A DNA stretch of 43,501 nucleotides from Lachnospiraceae bacterium (GCA_017622575.1 JAGAQU010000108.1:1-43501), one strand, 5' to 3'; shown: positions 1 to 9,188, counted from the first letter of the stretch. The notes: a model not told the origin generated them from the sequence alone. Translations and numbers: made by a program.

Positions 1-1881
1 ACCAGAGGAAGTGAAGAGGCTTACAGAACCGGACGCGGAAAAGTGAGAGTGCGTGCGGTGACAAATATTGAAACCATGGCGAACGGTAAGAGCAGAATTG
101 TTGTAACCGAATTGCCTTATATGGTAAATAAAGCAAATCTAATTTTAAAGATTGCGGAACTGGTAAAATTGAAAAAAATTGATGGAATCACTGATCTTCG
201 TGATGAATCTGACAGGGAAGGTATGCGTATTGTCATTGAACTGCGTCGTGATGCCAATGCCAATGTAATCATGAATCAGCTTTATAAGCATACGCAGATG
301 CAGGATACCTTCGGTATTATTATGCTTGCTCTTGTGAATAACGAGCCCAAAGTAATGAATCTTCTTGATATGTTGAAATACTACATAAAGCATCAGGAAG
401 AGGTTGTGACAAGAAGAACAAAATATGATCTGAATAAGGCAGAAGAAAGGGATCATATTTTACAGGGTTTACTGATTGCTCTTGACAATATTGATGAAGT
501 GATTCAGATTATCAGAAGCAGTCAGAATACCCAGGTTGCAAAAGATAGACTGATGGATCGTTTCGGACTTACCGATGTGCAAGCGCAGGCTATCGTAGAT
601 ATGAGACTGCGTACACTGACCGGTTTGGAACGGGAAAAAATTGAAAATGAACACAGGGAGCTTCTTGCAAAAATAGCAGAATTAAAAGCAATTCTTGCAG
701 ATGAAAAACTGCTTCTTGGTGTGATCAGAACAGAGATTAAAGAAATTGCCGATAAGTATGGTGATGACAGAAGAAGTAAGATTGGTTTTGATGAATACGA
801 TATTTCCATGGAGGACATGATTCCCAGGGATAATACCATTATCGCCATGACAAATCTGGGATATATCAAGCGTATGACGGTTGATAATTTTAAGTCTCAG
901 AATCGTGGAGGTAAAGGAATAAAGGGAATGCAGACCATTGAAGAAGATTTTATTGCAGATCTTCTCATGACTACAACTCATCATTATATTATGTTCTTTA
1001 CCAATTACGGACGTGTATACAGACTGAAAGCATATGAAATTCCGGAAGCATCCAGAACCTCAAGAGGAACGGCAATTGTCAATTTGCTTCAGCTGAATCC
1101 GGGAGAAAAGATTACTGCTATCATGCCCGTTAAGGATTTTGAAGAAAATAAGAATTTCTTTATGATCACAAAGAAGGGTATTGCAAAGAAGACTCATATT
1201 GTTGAATACTGTAATGTCCGTAAAAATGGTCTGACGGCAATCAATTTAAGGGATGATGACGAGCTTATCGAAGTAAAAATAACGGATGAAAACACAGAGA
1301 TATTCCTGGTAACAAAACATGGAATGTGTATCCGCTTCAAGGAAACGGATGTGAGAGCAACCGGAAGAAGCTCCATGGGTGTGATCGGTATGAATCTGGA
1401 TGACGGTGATGAGATCATTGGCATGCAGCTTGATCATCAGGGTGATTCGCTTCTTATTGTTTCTGAGAATGGTATGGGAAAGAGAACTTACCTGAATGAA
1501 TTTACTGTTCAAAAACGTGGCGGAAAAGGTGTTAAGTGCTACAAGATCACGGAAAAGACAGGTTATGTTGTAGGAGTGAAGGCAGTAAATGATGATCATG
1601 AGATACTGATGATCACTACAGGTGGTGTGATTATACAGCTTCGCATGGATGATATTTCAACGCTGGGAAGAATCACATCCGGTGTTAAGATGATCAATCT
1701 TGATGAGGGTGTCAAGGTAGCCCAGATCGCTAAGGTAAGAGAAAAAGTTTCCAACGGTGATCAGGAATTTGAAAATCCGGATGACGCTATGGAAGAAATT
1801 CCGGAAGAGGAAAAGAATCTTTCTTTTGATGATGAAGACGAAGAAGTGACATTACCGAAGGAAGAAGAAGAGGAAGAATAA
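1..1881 (+). CDS. gyrA: DNA gyrase subunit A, C-terminal part (5' truncated by window edge)
   Basis: GyrA breaks and rejoins DNA in the A2B2 gyrase complex that introduces negative supercoils. The frame is open from base 1, and the first residues (EEAYRTGRGKVRVRA) are the conserved segment near residue 240 of full-length GyrA, so the catalytic tyrosine and quinolone-resistance region lie outside the window. What remains is the end of the winged-helix/tower region, the coiled coil, and the beta-pinwheel C-terminal domain. The GyrA box appears as QNRGGKG, with a second copy-like KRGGKG later in the pinwheel, which favours gyrase over topoisomerase IV. The protein ends in a very acidic Glu-rich tail, as GyrA often does. 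The GTG at 43 is internal, not a start. Confidence 0.96.
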   Translation, partial: TRGSEEAYRTGRGKVRVRAVTNIETMANGKSRIVVTELPYMVNKANLILKIAELVKLKKIDGITDLRDESDREGMRIVIELRRDANANVIMNQLYKHTQMQDTFGIIMLALVNNEPKVMNLLDMLKYYIKHQEEVVTRRTKYDLNKAEERDHILQGLLIALDNIDEVIQIIRSSQNTQVAKDRLMDRFGLTDVQAQAIVDMRLRTLTGLEREKIENEHRELLAKIAELKAILADEKLLLGVIRTEIKEIADKYGDDRRSKIGFDEYDISMEDMIPRDNTIIAMTNLGYIKRMTVDNFKSQNRGGKGIKGMQTIEEDFIADLLMTTTHHYIMFFTNYGRVYRLKAYEIPEASRTSRGTAIVNLLQLNPGEKITAIMPVKDFEENKNFFMITKKGIAKKTHIVEYCNVRKNGLTAINLRDDDELIEVKITDENTEIFLVTKHGMCIRFKETDVRATGRSSMGVIGMNLDDGDEIIGMQLDHQGDSLLIVSENGMGKRTYLNEFTVQKRGGKGVKCYKITEKTGYVVGVKAVNDDHEILMITTGGVIIQLRMDDISTLGRITSGVKMINLDEGVKVAQIAKVREKVSNGDQEFENPDDAMEEIPEEEKNLSFDDEDEEVTLPKEEEEEE

Positions 1882-1890
1882 AATATTTTG

Positions 1891-1917
1891 AAAAACCCCA
1901 TTTTAAATGGGGTTTTT
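1891..1917 (+). terminator. Rho-independent terminator of gyrA
   Basis: AAAAACCCCA pairs with TGGGGTTTTT around a short loop, followed by a T-rich run, ten bases after the gyrA stop. It separates gyrA from the downstream exporter gene. An ATG inside the right arm (1907) is in frame with that gene but is unlikely to be its start. Confidence 0.9.
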
Positions 1918-1945
1918 CTTAAGTAAATACTTAAAGGAAAATACT

Positions 1946-2854
1946 ATGGATAAAAAATTAAGCAAATCGGCAAAAGGCATTATTTTTACTTTACTCGGAG
2001 GAATTTGCTGGGGATTTTCCGGAACCTGCGGACAATATCTTTTTACCAAAAAAAATATTGAGTCAGGCTGGCTTACCATGGTGAGAATGATCACGGCCGG
2101 AATTGTTCTGATTACCTTTTTATTGATCAAAAGAGAAAAAGGCATGAAAGAAATCTGGAAAAATAAAAGAGATGTTATTAATCTGTTATTGTTTGCGGTT
2201 TTCGGATTACTGTTTTGTCAGTATACATATTTAACAGCAATATTTTATTCCAATGCGGGTACAGCTACAGTACTGCAGTATTTAAATCCTGTTATGATCA
2301 TGCTTCTTGTGTGTGTGGTATCAAAGAGAATACCGAATAAAATTGAGATAATCAGTGTTATCCTTGCAGTTTCAGGAACCTTTCTGATTGCAACACACGG
2401 AAATATCCATTCTCTTTCCATATCGAAAGAGGGACTCTTTTGGGGACTTTTGTCTGCTGTAGCTGCAGTAAGTTATTCTCTTTTGCCCGGAAAAATAATT
2501 GCAAAATGGGGAAGTCTTCTTGTAACAGGATATGCCATGCTAATTGGTGGATTATCATTTGCAATCATCAGTAGACAGTGGAAAACAAAGGTTGTTTTTG
2601 ATATGGGAACTGTTTTTGGAGTACTAGCCATTTCTATAATCGGAACTGCTATTGCTTTTTCCCTTTATCTTCAGGGAATACAGGAAATCGGTGCAGTAAA
2701 GGCAAGTATGCTTGCAAGTATTGAACCGGTGGCAGCTACTCTTTTTTCTTTTGTATGGTTAAAAACTCCTTTTACATCCATTGATATCATAGGATTTGCT
2801 TTTATAATGACAACAGTATTTTTACTGAGCAAAAAACCAAAGAGTAAAAAATAA
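1946..2854 (+). CDS. EamA/DMT-family small-molecule transporter
   Basis: This is an integral membrane protein of about 302 residues with roughly ten hydrophobic segments in two repeats, the layout of the EamA (drug/metabolite transporter) family. The second repeat carries the typical pattern around ASIEPVAATLFSFVWL before the last helix, and the tail is lysine-rich (KKPKSKK), which suits a cytoplasmic C-terminus. I chose ATG 1946 because AAAGGAA lies seven bases upstream; the in-frame ATG at 1907 lies inside the gyrA terminator hairpin. Family members export amino acids, purines or other metabolites, and the sequence does not show the substrate here. It appears to be a single-gene unit. Confidence 0.88.
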   Translation: MDKKLSKSAKGIIFTLLGGICWGFSGTCGQYLFTKKNIESGWLTMVRMITAGIVLITFLLIKREKGMKEIWKNKRDVINLLLFAVFGLLFCQYTYLTAIFYSNAGTATVLQYLNPVMIMLLVCVVSKRIPNKIEIISVILAVSGTFLIATHGNIHSLSISKEGLFWGLLSAVAAVSYSLLPGKIIAKWGSLLVTGYAMLIGGLSFAIISRQWKTKVVFDMGTVFGVLAISIIGTAIAFSLYLQGIQEIGAVKASMLASIEPVAATLFSFVWLKTPFTSIDIIGFAFIMTTVFLLSKKPKSKK

Positions 2855-2857
2855 AAA

Positions 2858-2888
2858 TTGTTTCTCATATCATATAATATATGATATG
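2858..2888 (+). promoter_or_regulatory. Promoter-like region with perfect 10-bp inverted repeat before the antiporter gene
   Basis: CATATCATAT (2866-2875) and ATATGATATG (2879-2888) form a perfect inverted repeat with a 3-base spacer. TTGTTT (2858) and TATGAT (2880) lie 16 bases apart and could be -35 and -10 elements, so the palindrome overlaps the likely RNA polymerase site. It may be an operator, but the AT-rich sequence makes chance similarity possible. Confidence 0.45.
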
Positions 2889-2916
2889 ATTAGTTCAAAT
2901 GAGGAGATGAAAAAAT

Positions 2917-4110
2917 ATGGAAACTTATCTGGTTTTGAAGGATCTGGCAATTATCATTATTGCCGCTAAATTATTCGGCATTGTTGCCAGAAAATTGAAA
3001 GCGCCTCAGGTTGTGGGCGAGATCATAGCAGGTCTTATTATAGGACCCAGTGTTTTAGGTCTTGTGAATCAGTCGGATTTTCTTGCACAGATGGCAGAAA
3101 TTGGTGTCATTTTACTGATGTTTTCTGCCGGACTTGAAACCGACTTAAAGGAGCTTATGAAGACGGGACCTATTGCAACCCTGATTGCCTGTGCCGGTGT
3201 TTTTATTCCTCTTATTTTAGGTGCAGTATACTATATGATTTTTTATGGTATGTCACCCTGGGGTTCGGAGGAATTCTACAAGGCGGTTTTTGTTGGAACC
3301 ATCCTTACGGCAACCTCAGTCAGTATTACGGTACAGTCACTAAAGGAAATGGGTAAGCTGAAGGGCAGGGTAGGAACTACTATTTTGAGTGCTGCCATAA
3401 TCGATGATATCATTGGTATCATTGTTCTTACCTTTGTGATCGGATTTAAGAGTCCTGACTCCAATCCTCTTTCTGTCATAATAAATACGGTGTTATTTTT
3501 TGTGATGGCTGTGGGTGTTGGTTTTATTTCTTACAAAGTATTTAAATGGGTAGATAAAAGATATCCACATACAAGAAGAATACCGATTGCGGGACTTGCT
3601 TATTGCTTTTTGATGTCATTTATCGCAGAGAGATATTTTGGGATAGCCGATATTACAGGCGCTTACGTTGCAGGCATCATTCTTTGTTCCATTAATGATT
3701 CCAGCTATATCGAAAGAAAAGTGGATATTAACTCGTACATGTTGTTTGGTCCCGTTTTTTTTGCAAGTATCGGATTAAAAACGAGCATTGACAGTGTGAC
3801 CGGAAATATCCTTCTGTTCTCTCTGGGTTTTGTGATTGTTGGACTTTTGAGCAAGATCATCGGCTGTGGACTGATGGCAAAAGCATGCAAATTTAACGGA
3901 CATGATGCATTAAAGATCGGTGTCGGCATGATGACAAGAGGTGAAGTTGCCCTGATCGTATCACAGAAGGGACTTTCTGTGGGATTGCTTGAGCCTGTTT
4001 ACTTTACTTCCGTTATTTTGCTGATTATAGTATCATCTATTTCCACGCCGATTATTTTAAAAATTCTTTATTCTAAGGATAAGGAACCGGAGGAGGTTCA
4101 AACAGCATAG
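2917..4110 (+). CDS. CPA2-family cation:proton antiporter (Kef/NapA type)
   Basis: A 397-residue membrane protein with about twelve hydrophobic helices. It carries the CPA2 signatures: an early GEIIAGLIIGP motif at residues 34-44, a LMFSAGLETD segment at 67-76, and the adjacent aspartates D163-D164 in SAAIIDDIIGIIVL. That pair is the ion-binding site of electrogenic Na+/H+ exchangers such as NapA. It lacks the C-terminal TrkA-N (RCK) domain of full KefB/KefC, so it is the short transporter-only form. A GAGGAGATG ribosome site precedes the ATG. The likely role is Na+ or K+ exchange for protons in pH and ion homeostasis; which cation it moves cannot be read from the sequence. Confidence 0.9.
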   Translation: METYLVLKDLAIIIIAAKLFGIVARKLKAPQVVGEIIAGLIIGPSVLGLVNQSDFLAQMAEIGVILLMFSAGLETDLKELMKTGPIATLIACAGVFIPLILGAVYYMIFYGMSPWGSEEFYKAVFVGTILTATSVSITVQSLKEMGKLKGRVGTTILSAAIIDDIIGIIVLTFVIGFKSPDSNPLSVIINTVLFFVMAVGVGFISYKVFKWVDKRYPHTRRIPIAGLAYCFLMSFIAERYFGIADITGAYVAGIILCSINDSSYIERKVDINSYMLFGPVFFASIGLKTSIDSVTGNILLFSLGFVIVGLLSKIIGCGLMAKACKFNGHDALKIGVGMMTRGEVALIVSQKGLSVGLLEPVYFTSVILLIIVSSISTPIILKILYSKDKEPEEVQTA

Positions 4111-4163
4111 CTGTTGAATATAAATGTATTTATAAAAATATTACCTAAGGGGGTACAGACATC

Positions 4164-5684
4164 ATGATAGGAGCTATCATAGCAGTTGTAGTGATCGTTT
4201 TTCTGTTGGTTATTGTAATAACCGGGTACAAGAAAGCACCGCCGGATACCGCATTTATTATATCCGGTCTTCGTAAAAAGGTGATTATCGGTAAGGCAAG
4301 TGTAAAGATTCCGTTTTTGGAGAGAATGGATAAGCTGAGTCTCAAGTTGATTGCCATTGATGTGAAAACATCAAACGCAGTTCCTACCGCGGATTATATC
4401 AATATTCAGGTAGATGCGGCGGTAAATATTAAGATCAGCAGTGAAAAGAATAAGTTAGCACTTGCAGCAGAAAATTTCTTAAATCAGAATACGCAGTACA
4501 TAGCAAGCATCGCAAGGGAAGTTCTGGAAGGTAATATGCGTGAAATCGTTGGCCGCATGAGACTGGAGGAAATGGTCAGTGACCGTCAAAAGTTTGCAAA
4601 TCTCGTGAAAGAGAATGCAGAACCTGACCTGGCAGCCATGGGTCTTGACATTGTAAGCTTTAATGTGCAGAATTTTGCAGACGGAAACGGTGTGATCGAT
4701 GACCTGGGTATTGACAATATTTCCCAGATCAAGAAAAAAGCAGCCATCGCTAAGGCAGAGGCTGAAAAGGAAATTGCAGTTGCCAAGGCAGAAGCCGATA
4801 AGCAGGCAAATGATGCAAGGATTAACGCTGAGCGTGAAATTGCAAAGAAGAATAATGAACTTGCTCTTCAGAAGGCAGAACTTCAGAAAATGGAAGACAC
4901 CAAGAGGGCAGAGGCTGATGCAGCCTACAGCATTCAGGAGCAGGAACAGCGTAAGACCATTGAGATAGCAACTCAGGAGGCAAGCATTGCCAAGCAGGAA
5001 AAGGAAGTTATCTTAAAACAGAGGGAAGCTGAAGTTAAGGAAAAAGCTCTCGATGCAGAAGTTAAGAAAAAGGCGGAGGCTGATAAATTTGCCCGTCAGC
5101 AGCAGTCGGATGCAGAGCTTTATGAGAGAATGAAAAATGCAGAGGCTCAAAAGTTCGAGCGGGAAAAAGAAGCAGAAGCTATGAAGGCTACCGCTGAGGC
5201 TCAGAAGTTTGCCAAGGAACAGGAAGCAGAAGGTATCCGTATGGTGGGTGAAGCGGAAGCAGAAGCCATCCGTGCAAAGGGTATCGCGGAAGCAGAAGCT
5301 ATGGAAAAGAAAGCCATCGCTTATCAGAAGTACAATAATGCCGCTATGGCTGAGATGCTGATTCAGGTTCTTCCTGAAATTGCAGGAAAGATTGCAGAAC
5401 CTCTCACCCAGATTGATAAGATCACCATTATCGGCGGTGATGGAAGCAATGGAGTCAACACAGTGGCAGATAATGTGCCCGGTGTGATGACCAAGCTTTT
5501 TGAAACCATGAAAGAGACAGTGGGAATCGATCTTGCCGAGATTGTAAAGGCCGGTACCTATGATGCGAAGGTTAATAAGAATATTAACTTTACAGGACTT
5601 TCCGATGAGGAAAAGGAAAAAGCTGTTGCCGCCATTTCAGGTGCAGTTGCAAGTGAAATCGCAGATGATTCTGTGAATGCATAA
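4164..5684 (+). CDS. floT: Flotillin-like SPFH/band 7 membrane scaffold protein
   Basis: An SPFH-domain protein of 506 residues resembling Bacillus FloT (YuaG). Residues 1-22 form one hydrophobic anchor, residues about 25-185 are the SPFH/PHB domain, and residues about 190-385 are a long Ala/Glu/Lys/Gln coiled coil with many EAEA repeats. The C-terminal region is globular and ends in an acidic segment. Flotillins oligomerise on the inner membrane face and organise fluid membrane microdomains. AAGGGGG ends ten bases before ATG 4164. Bacillus floT usually pairs with an NfeD-like gene (yuaF); none is seen here. The terminator at 5694 follows directly. Confidence 0.92.
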   Translation: MIGAIIAVVVIVFLLVIVITGYKKAPPDTAFIISGLRKKVIIGKASVKIPFLERMDKLSLKLIAIDVKTSNAVPTADYINIQVDAAVNIKISSEKNKLALAAENFLNQNTQYIASIAREVLEGNMREIVGRMRLEEMVSDRQKFANLVKENAEPDLAAMGLDIVSFNVQNFADGNGVIDDLGIDNISQIKKKAAIAKAEAEKEIAVAKAEADKQANDARINAEREIAKKNNELALQKAELQKMEDTKRAEADAAYSIQEQEQRKTIEIATQEASIAKQEKEVILKQREAEVKEKALDAEVKKKAEADKFARQQQSDAELYERMKNAEAQKFEREKEAEAMKATAEAQKFAKEQEAEGIRMVGEAEAEAIRAKGIAEAEAMEKKAIAYQKYNNAAMAEMLIQVLPEIAGKIAEPLTQIDKITIIGGDGSNGVNTVADNVPGVMTKLFETMKETVGIDLAEIVKAGTYDAKVNKNINFTGLSDEEKEKAVAAISGAVASEIADDSVNA

Positions 5685-5693
5685 ATGAGACAG

Positions 5694-5733
5694 AAAAGCC
5701 CGGAAGTAACGTTAAGCTGCTTTCGGGCTTTTT
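5694..5733. terminator. Bidirectional terminator between the flotillin gene and the XRE-AbrB gene
   Basis: AAAAGCCCG pairs with CGGGCTTTT, with extra GAAG/CTTT pairing next to the loop, and there are T runs on both strands. It sits between two convergent genes and can serve both. Confidence 0.88.
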
Positions 5734-5752
5734 ATGATTAAATCCGGTGTTT

Positions 5753-6181
5753 TTATTTATCTTTACCAAAAAAATCACTGATATTCTGCATTAAATTCAT
5801 CATGGCTGATGCTTTGATCATGGCAAGTCCCTGTTCTTCGTCACCTAAAATAACAAGTCCGTCACCGGCTTTCAGGTCAAAAACATCTCTTGCTTTTTTT
5901 GGGATTACGATTTGTCCTTTTTCACCCACTGTGACAACGCCAAATATGTATTTTCCTTTCGGCGGAACGGGAAGACCTGTATTTTCCGAAGAAAAATTGA
6001 CGAGATCGTCCAAGGAAACATCAAACAGATCCGCCAGCGCTTTGCAATTATAGATATCGGGAGCGGTCTCACCGTTTTCCCATTTGGCAACAGCCTGTCT
6101 GGATACACCTATTTTTTCGGCAACATCTTCCTGTGAGAGCTTATGAAGCTTTCTGATTGTCAGCAAATTTTCATTTAACAT
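5753..6181 (-). CDS. XRE helix-turn-helix regulator fused to an AbrB/SpoVT-like domain
   Basis: 142 residues with two DNA-binding modules. Residues 4-60 are a Cro/C1-type helix-turn-helix (LSQEDVAEKIGVSRQAVAKWENG). Residues about 82-124 are an AbrB/MazE-type swapped-hairpin domain with the typical VGEKGQIVIPKKARDVFDLKAGD segment. Such fusions are found in Firmicutes as transition-state or local regulators. It lies 16 bases downstream of the glycosyltransferase gene on the same strand, so the two are probably co-transcribed. GAGGA stands about seven bases before the ATG. The short tail (SDFFGKDK) resembles those of related small regulators. The target genes are not evident. Confidence 0.88.
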   Translation of the reverse strand: MLNENLLTIRKLHKLSQEDVAEKIGVSRQAVAKWENGETAPDIYNCKALADLFDVSLDDLVNFSSENTGLPVPPKGKYIFGVVTVGEKGQIVIPKKARDVFDLKAGDGLVILGDEEQGLAMIKASAMMNLMQNISDFFGKDK

Positions 6182-6197
6182 GTTTGATTCCTCTATA

Positions 6198-7379
6198 TTA
6201 TTTTTTATTTTGTATTACTTTTATTATTGCATTTGCAGCAGCGGCGGGACCACCGCTTTTTTTGAAGCTTTCTGCTATAATGGATGCATTCTTTTTGTAT
6301 TTATCGTCATTAAAAACTGTGGTAACAGCATTTTGAATAGAAATCGGATTATTTTTTAATAGATAAATACCTGCTTCCATATTGGAAACCTGTCTTGCTA
6401 CGCCGCCCTGTTCGGAAGTCTGCGGAAATAGAATCAGGGGCACTTCATAATACAAGGCCTCGTTAACACTGTTCATACCGCAGTGTGTGAGGAATGCATC
6501 TGCTTTTTGCAATACGGCAATCTGATCAACAGAGTGATACACTTCAAAATTGGAAGGAATTTCACCGAGCTTTTCCGGATCAATATTGTTTCCCACAGAC
6601 ATGATCACCTGATATTCGCTGTCTTTTAATGCGGTGATACAATTCTTATAAAAATTGAGCATTATGTTATTTACAGTTCCGAGAGAGATATAAAGCAGCT
6701 TCTTCTCTCCCTTTTGAATATTTTCTGTCGTCTCCCTTATAGATGGACCCACAAAAGAGTACTTTTCGGAAAATGTTTCGGCACAGGGCTGAAATTCTTT
6801 CGAAGTATATACGATGGTATTGGTCTCATTATCATTTTGAATAATGGAGAGGATATTATCAATGGGATATCCTTTGTCCTGCAATCTTTTCAGGTCTTTG
6901 TTAACTTTAGACATGGAAAAAATCATATTGAGCATCTGAGAAATACTCTGTCTCATGATCTTTGCCGAATACTGATTGAAGGCAAAGGTAGTGGTGGAGG
7001 AAACAAAAGGAATGTTAAGCTTGATTGCAATTGCCTTACCCCAGACTGCCATGGAATCTGCCACAATACAATCAGGCTTTAGGCTTTCCATATCACGGCA
7101 TACCATTTCATCCAAGGCTAATGTGGTGTCTACAAGGATTTTAGTAGAGAAAGCCAGATCTTTTCCTATTTTTGCGGCATCCTCCGGTTTTAAATTTTTT
7201 TCCACATCGTAAATGTCACAGGAAATAAATTTTGCGCCTGTATTTTCAATTTTCTCTTTAAATGTATTATAAGAATAATACCATACCTCATGTCCTCTGT
7301 TTACCAGTTCTTTTACAACTCCCAGAGTAGGATTTGTATGGCCATGAGCCGGAATACAGAAAAAAACTATTTTACTCAT
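6198..7379 (-). CDS. GT1 (macrolide glycosyltransferase-type) glycosyltransferase
   Basis: A 393-residue two-domain GT-B enzyme of family GT1, the MGT subgroup that includes Bacillus YjiC and Streptomyces OleD. The N-terminal domain has PAHGHTNPTLG (residues 10-20), whose His-Gly-His holds the family's catalytic His. The nucleotide-sugar motif is HCGMNSVNEALYYEVPLIL with a following Q-x-x-EQ at about residues 299-324. These enzymes move a sugar from UDP- or dTDP-sugar to hydroxyls of polyketides, flavonoids or other acceptors, often for detoxification; the acceptor here is unknown. I chose ATG 7379 because GGAGG lies nine bases upstream. An upstream in-frame ATG would add 25 lysine/asparagine-rich residues with no ribosome site. 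Confidence 0.9.
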   Translation of the reverse strand: MSKIVFFCIPAHGHTNPTLGVVKELVNRGHEVWYYSYNTFKEKIENTGAKFISCDIYDVEKNLKPEDAAKIGKDLAFSTKILVDTTLALDEMVCRDMESLKPDCIVADSMAVWGKAIAIKLNIPFVSSTTTFAFNQYSAKIMRQSISQMLNMIFSMSKVNKDLKRLQDKGYPIDNILSIIQNDNETNTIVYTSKEFQPCAETFSEKYSFVGPSIRETTENIQKGEKKLLYISLGTVNNIMLNFYKNCITALKDSEYQVIMSVGNNIDPEKLGEIPSNFEVYHSVDQIAVLQKADAFLTHCGMNSVNEALYYEVPLILFPQTSEQGGVARQVSNMEAGIYLLKNNPISIQNAVTTVFNDDKYKKNASIIAESFKKSGGPAAAANAIIKVIQNKK

Positions 7380-7421
7380 CCCCAAATTCCTCCAATTCCT
7401 ATTTTTGTTATCTTTAGTTGC

Positions 7422-7450
7422 ATTATAAGGTTTCTTTCTTTTACTGTCTA
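7422..7450 (-). promoter_or_regulatory. Promoter of the glycosyltransferase-XRE/AbrB unit
   Basis: On the minus strand, TAGACA (7445-7450) and TATAAT (7422-7427) are 17 bases apart, matching 5 of 6 and 6 of 6 consensus bases for the housekeeping sigma factor. The start of transcription would lie about 35 bases before the ATG at 7379. Confidence 0.7.
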
Positions 7451-7558
7451 TCAAGTAAAAATAACATTTGAGAAGAAATTATGTTATATTTGGTTGCTTT
7501 TTGATTTATATAAATATTTAGATAAACAGAAAACTAAATCTACATAGCTATATTACGC

Positions 7559-7613
7559 TTGTATTTTTTGTTTAAAAAATTTATAATTAAATAAAATCTA
7601 AATAATTTTAGAT
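7559..7613 (+). promoter_or_regulatory. Promoter and palindrome before the GH43 lipoprotein gene
   Basis: TTGTAT (7559-7564) and TATAAT (7582-7587) are 17 bases apart. Just downstream, at about +2 to +19, ATCTAAA (7596-7602) and TTTAGAT (7607-7613) form a 7-bp inverted repeat with a TAAT spacer. The right arm contains ATTTTAGAT, also found near the start of the LamG/GGDEF gene. AAAGGAG at 7628 is the ribosome site. The region is very AT-rich, so the palindrome is suggestive only. Confidence 0.6.
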
Positions 7614-7640
7614 AATTATAAAATAAAAAAGGAGTGTTTT

Positions 7641-9152
7641 ATGAAAAAAATGGCAATATTGACAGCAATTATTACAGGATCAGTTTGTTTACTTTCAGGA
7701 TGCGGAATAGAAGAGGGAAAAGCTTTAAAAGAAATATCAGTCGGCAATCAGGCGATGGATGTTTCCGTTCATGATCCGTCTATTGTAAAAACAGATGGAA
7801 AATATTATATTTTTGGTTCCCATATGTCAGTGGCAGTATCTGAAGATTTGCAAAGTTTTAAGAGTATAGCAGATGGAGTAAATGCTACTAATCCATTGTT
7901 CGATAACTTGTTTTGGGAAGATATGGGAGCATTTGATTTTGTTGGTATGCATGTAGACGGATATTATGCTGTCTGGGCACCGGATGTGATCTATAATCCG
8001 GTAATGGAAAAATGGGTTATGTATTTTTCAACAAGTCATGATTATCGTACCTCTACTATTTGTATGGCAACATCAGACAGTGTAGAAGGACCATATCATT
8101 ATCAGGAAACTTTACTTTATTCGGGATATGATATGCTCAATGTAGATCAAACAAATTTCTATGAGGTGCTTGGCAAGGATACTTCTGCTGCTGATTATAT
8201 GAGTGTGGGAAAATATAATAATCTGAACTTTCCGAATTGCATAGATCCCACAGCTTTTTATGATGAAGAAGGGAATATGTGGATGGTTTACGGTTCCTGG
8301 TCTGGAGGAATATGGCTTTTGGAATTGGATCAGAATACAGGGCTTCCCATACATCCGAAGGCCGATGAAACAAAGCATATTGATACATATTATGGATATT
8401 ATTTAATGGGTGGACTGCACAATTCTTGTGAAGGACCTTACATTTTGTATGATGATGAAAATGGTTACTACTATTTATTTGTATCATATGGAGGATTGAC
8501 TAGAGAGGGAGGATATCAAATCAGACAATATCGTTCTCATAATGTAACCGGACCTTATGTGGATGAATGCGGAAATACATTTGGATACACAGGAAATCAT
8601 TCCGAATACGGACTTAAAATGATGGGCAATTATATGTTCCCAAGTTTAAAGACAGCATATATGGCTCCGGGACATTGTTCTGCTTTAAAGGATGATGATG
8701 GAAAATATTATTTGTTTTACCATCAAAGATTTGATAATGGTTCAGAAAATCATGAACCCAGAGTACATCAAATGTTTGTGAATGAAGATGGTTGGCTGGT
8801 AGCAGCACCCTTTGCAACAAAGGGAGAAATCCTTTCAAAAGAGGGATACAAATCAGAAAAGCAAATTAGTGGTCTGTATTACTGTGTTAATCATGGAACA
8901 GATATTACATCAGATGTTCATGAAGCAGTACAGATGAAATTGGAAAAAGATGGCAGTATACTGATGGAGGACGGTACAAAAGGAAACTGGACTTTAAAAA
9001 AAGGGACTAATTTTGTGACAATTTTCATGAATGATGCAGTATATAAGGGTGTCATTGTGGAAATGAATGATGAAGCCGGAAATGCAGTCAGATGTATCAC
9101 AGCAGCAGGTAATAATAATGAAAGCATCTGGGCGGTGTTTTATAAGGAGTAA
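7641..9152 (+). CDS. Secreted lipoprotein, GH43 arabinanase (endo-1,5-alpha-L-arabinanase type)
   Basis: 503 residues. Residues 1-20 are a lipoprotein signal ending in LSGC, so Cys21 would be lipid-anchored outside the cell. The five-bladed propeller of GH43 follows (about 40-395) with its catalytic set visible: D45 in HDPSIV, D202 in CIDPTAF, E264 in CEGPYI, and H345 in APGHCS near the metal site. Residues about 410-500 form a C-terminal beta domain like that of Bacillus AbnB, the closest well-known relative by layout. It should hydrolyse alpha-1,5-arabinan outside the cell and supply oligomers to the importer encoded downstream. Substrate assignment rests on family resemblance and on the arabinose genes nearby; xylan-side activity is the main alternative. 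Confidence 0.87.
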   Translation: MKKMAILTAIITGSVCLLSGCGIEEGKALKEISVGNQAMDVSVHDPSIVKTDGKYYIFGSHMSVAVSEDLQSFKSIADGVNATNPLFDNLFWEDMGAFDFVGMHVDGYYAVWAPDVIYNPVMEKWVMYFSTSHDYRTSTICMATSDSVEGPYHYQETLLYSGYDMLNVDQTNFYEVLGKDTSAADYMSVGKYNNLNFPNCIDPTAFYDEEGNMWMVYGSWSGGIWLLELDQNTGLPIHPKADETKHIDTYYGYYLMGGLHNSCEGPYILYDDENGYYYLFVSYGGLTREGGYQIRQYRSHNVTGPYVDECGNTFGYTGNHSEYGLKMMGNYMFPSLKTAYMAPGHCSALKDDDGKYYLFYHQRFDNGSENHEPRVHQMFVNEDGWLVAAPFATKGEILSKEGYKSEKQISGLYYCVNHGTDITSDVHEAVQMKLEKDGSILMEDGTKGNWTLKKGTNFVTIFMNDAVYKGVIVEMNDEAGNAVRCITAAGNNNESIWAVFYKE

Positions 9153-9188
9153 ATTTGGCTTAAAATATACCATCTCTATTTTATATGT

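Noticed and set aside
1907..1945. Longer N-terminus of the EamA transporter from ATG 1907
   Set aside because: That ATG is in the stem of the gyrA terminator without a ribosome site, while ATG 1946 has AAAGGAA at good spacing.
4111..4163. TATAAA-TGTA-TTTATA inverted repeat before the flotillin gene as an operator or promoter
   Set aside because: Short AT-only arms and wrong spacing to the nearest TTGAAT box; easily expected by chance.
4699..4968. 89-codon frame inside the flotillin coding region
   Set aside because: An Arg/Gln-rich product arising from the Ala/Glu/Lys repeats of the coiled coil in another frame; no ribosome site.
7380..7454. 25-residue extension of the glycosyltransferase from ATG 7454
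   Set aside because: It would start upstream of the predicted -10 box, and GGAGG fits the ATG at 7379.
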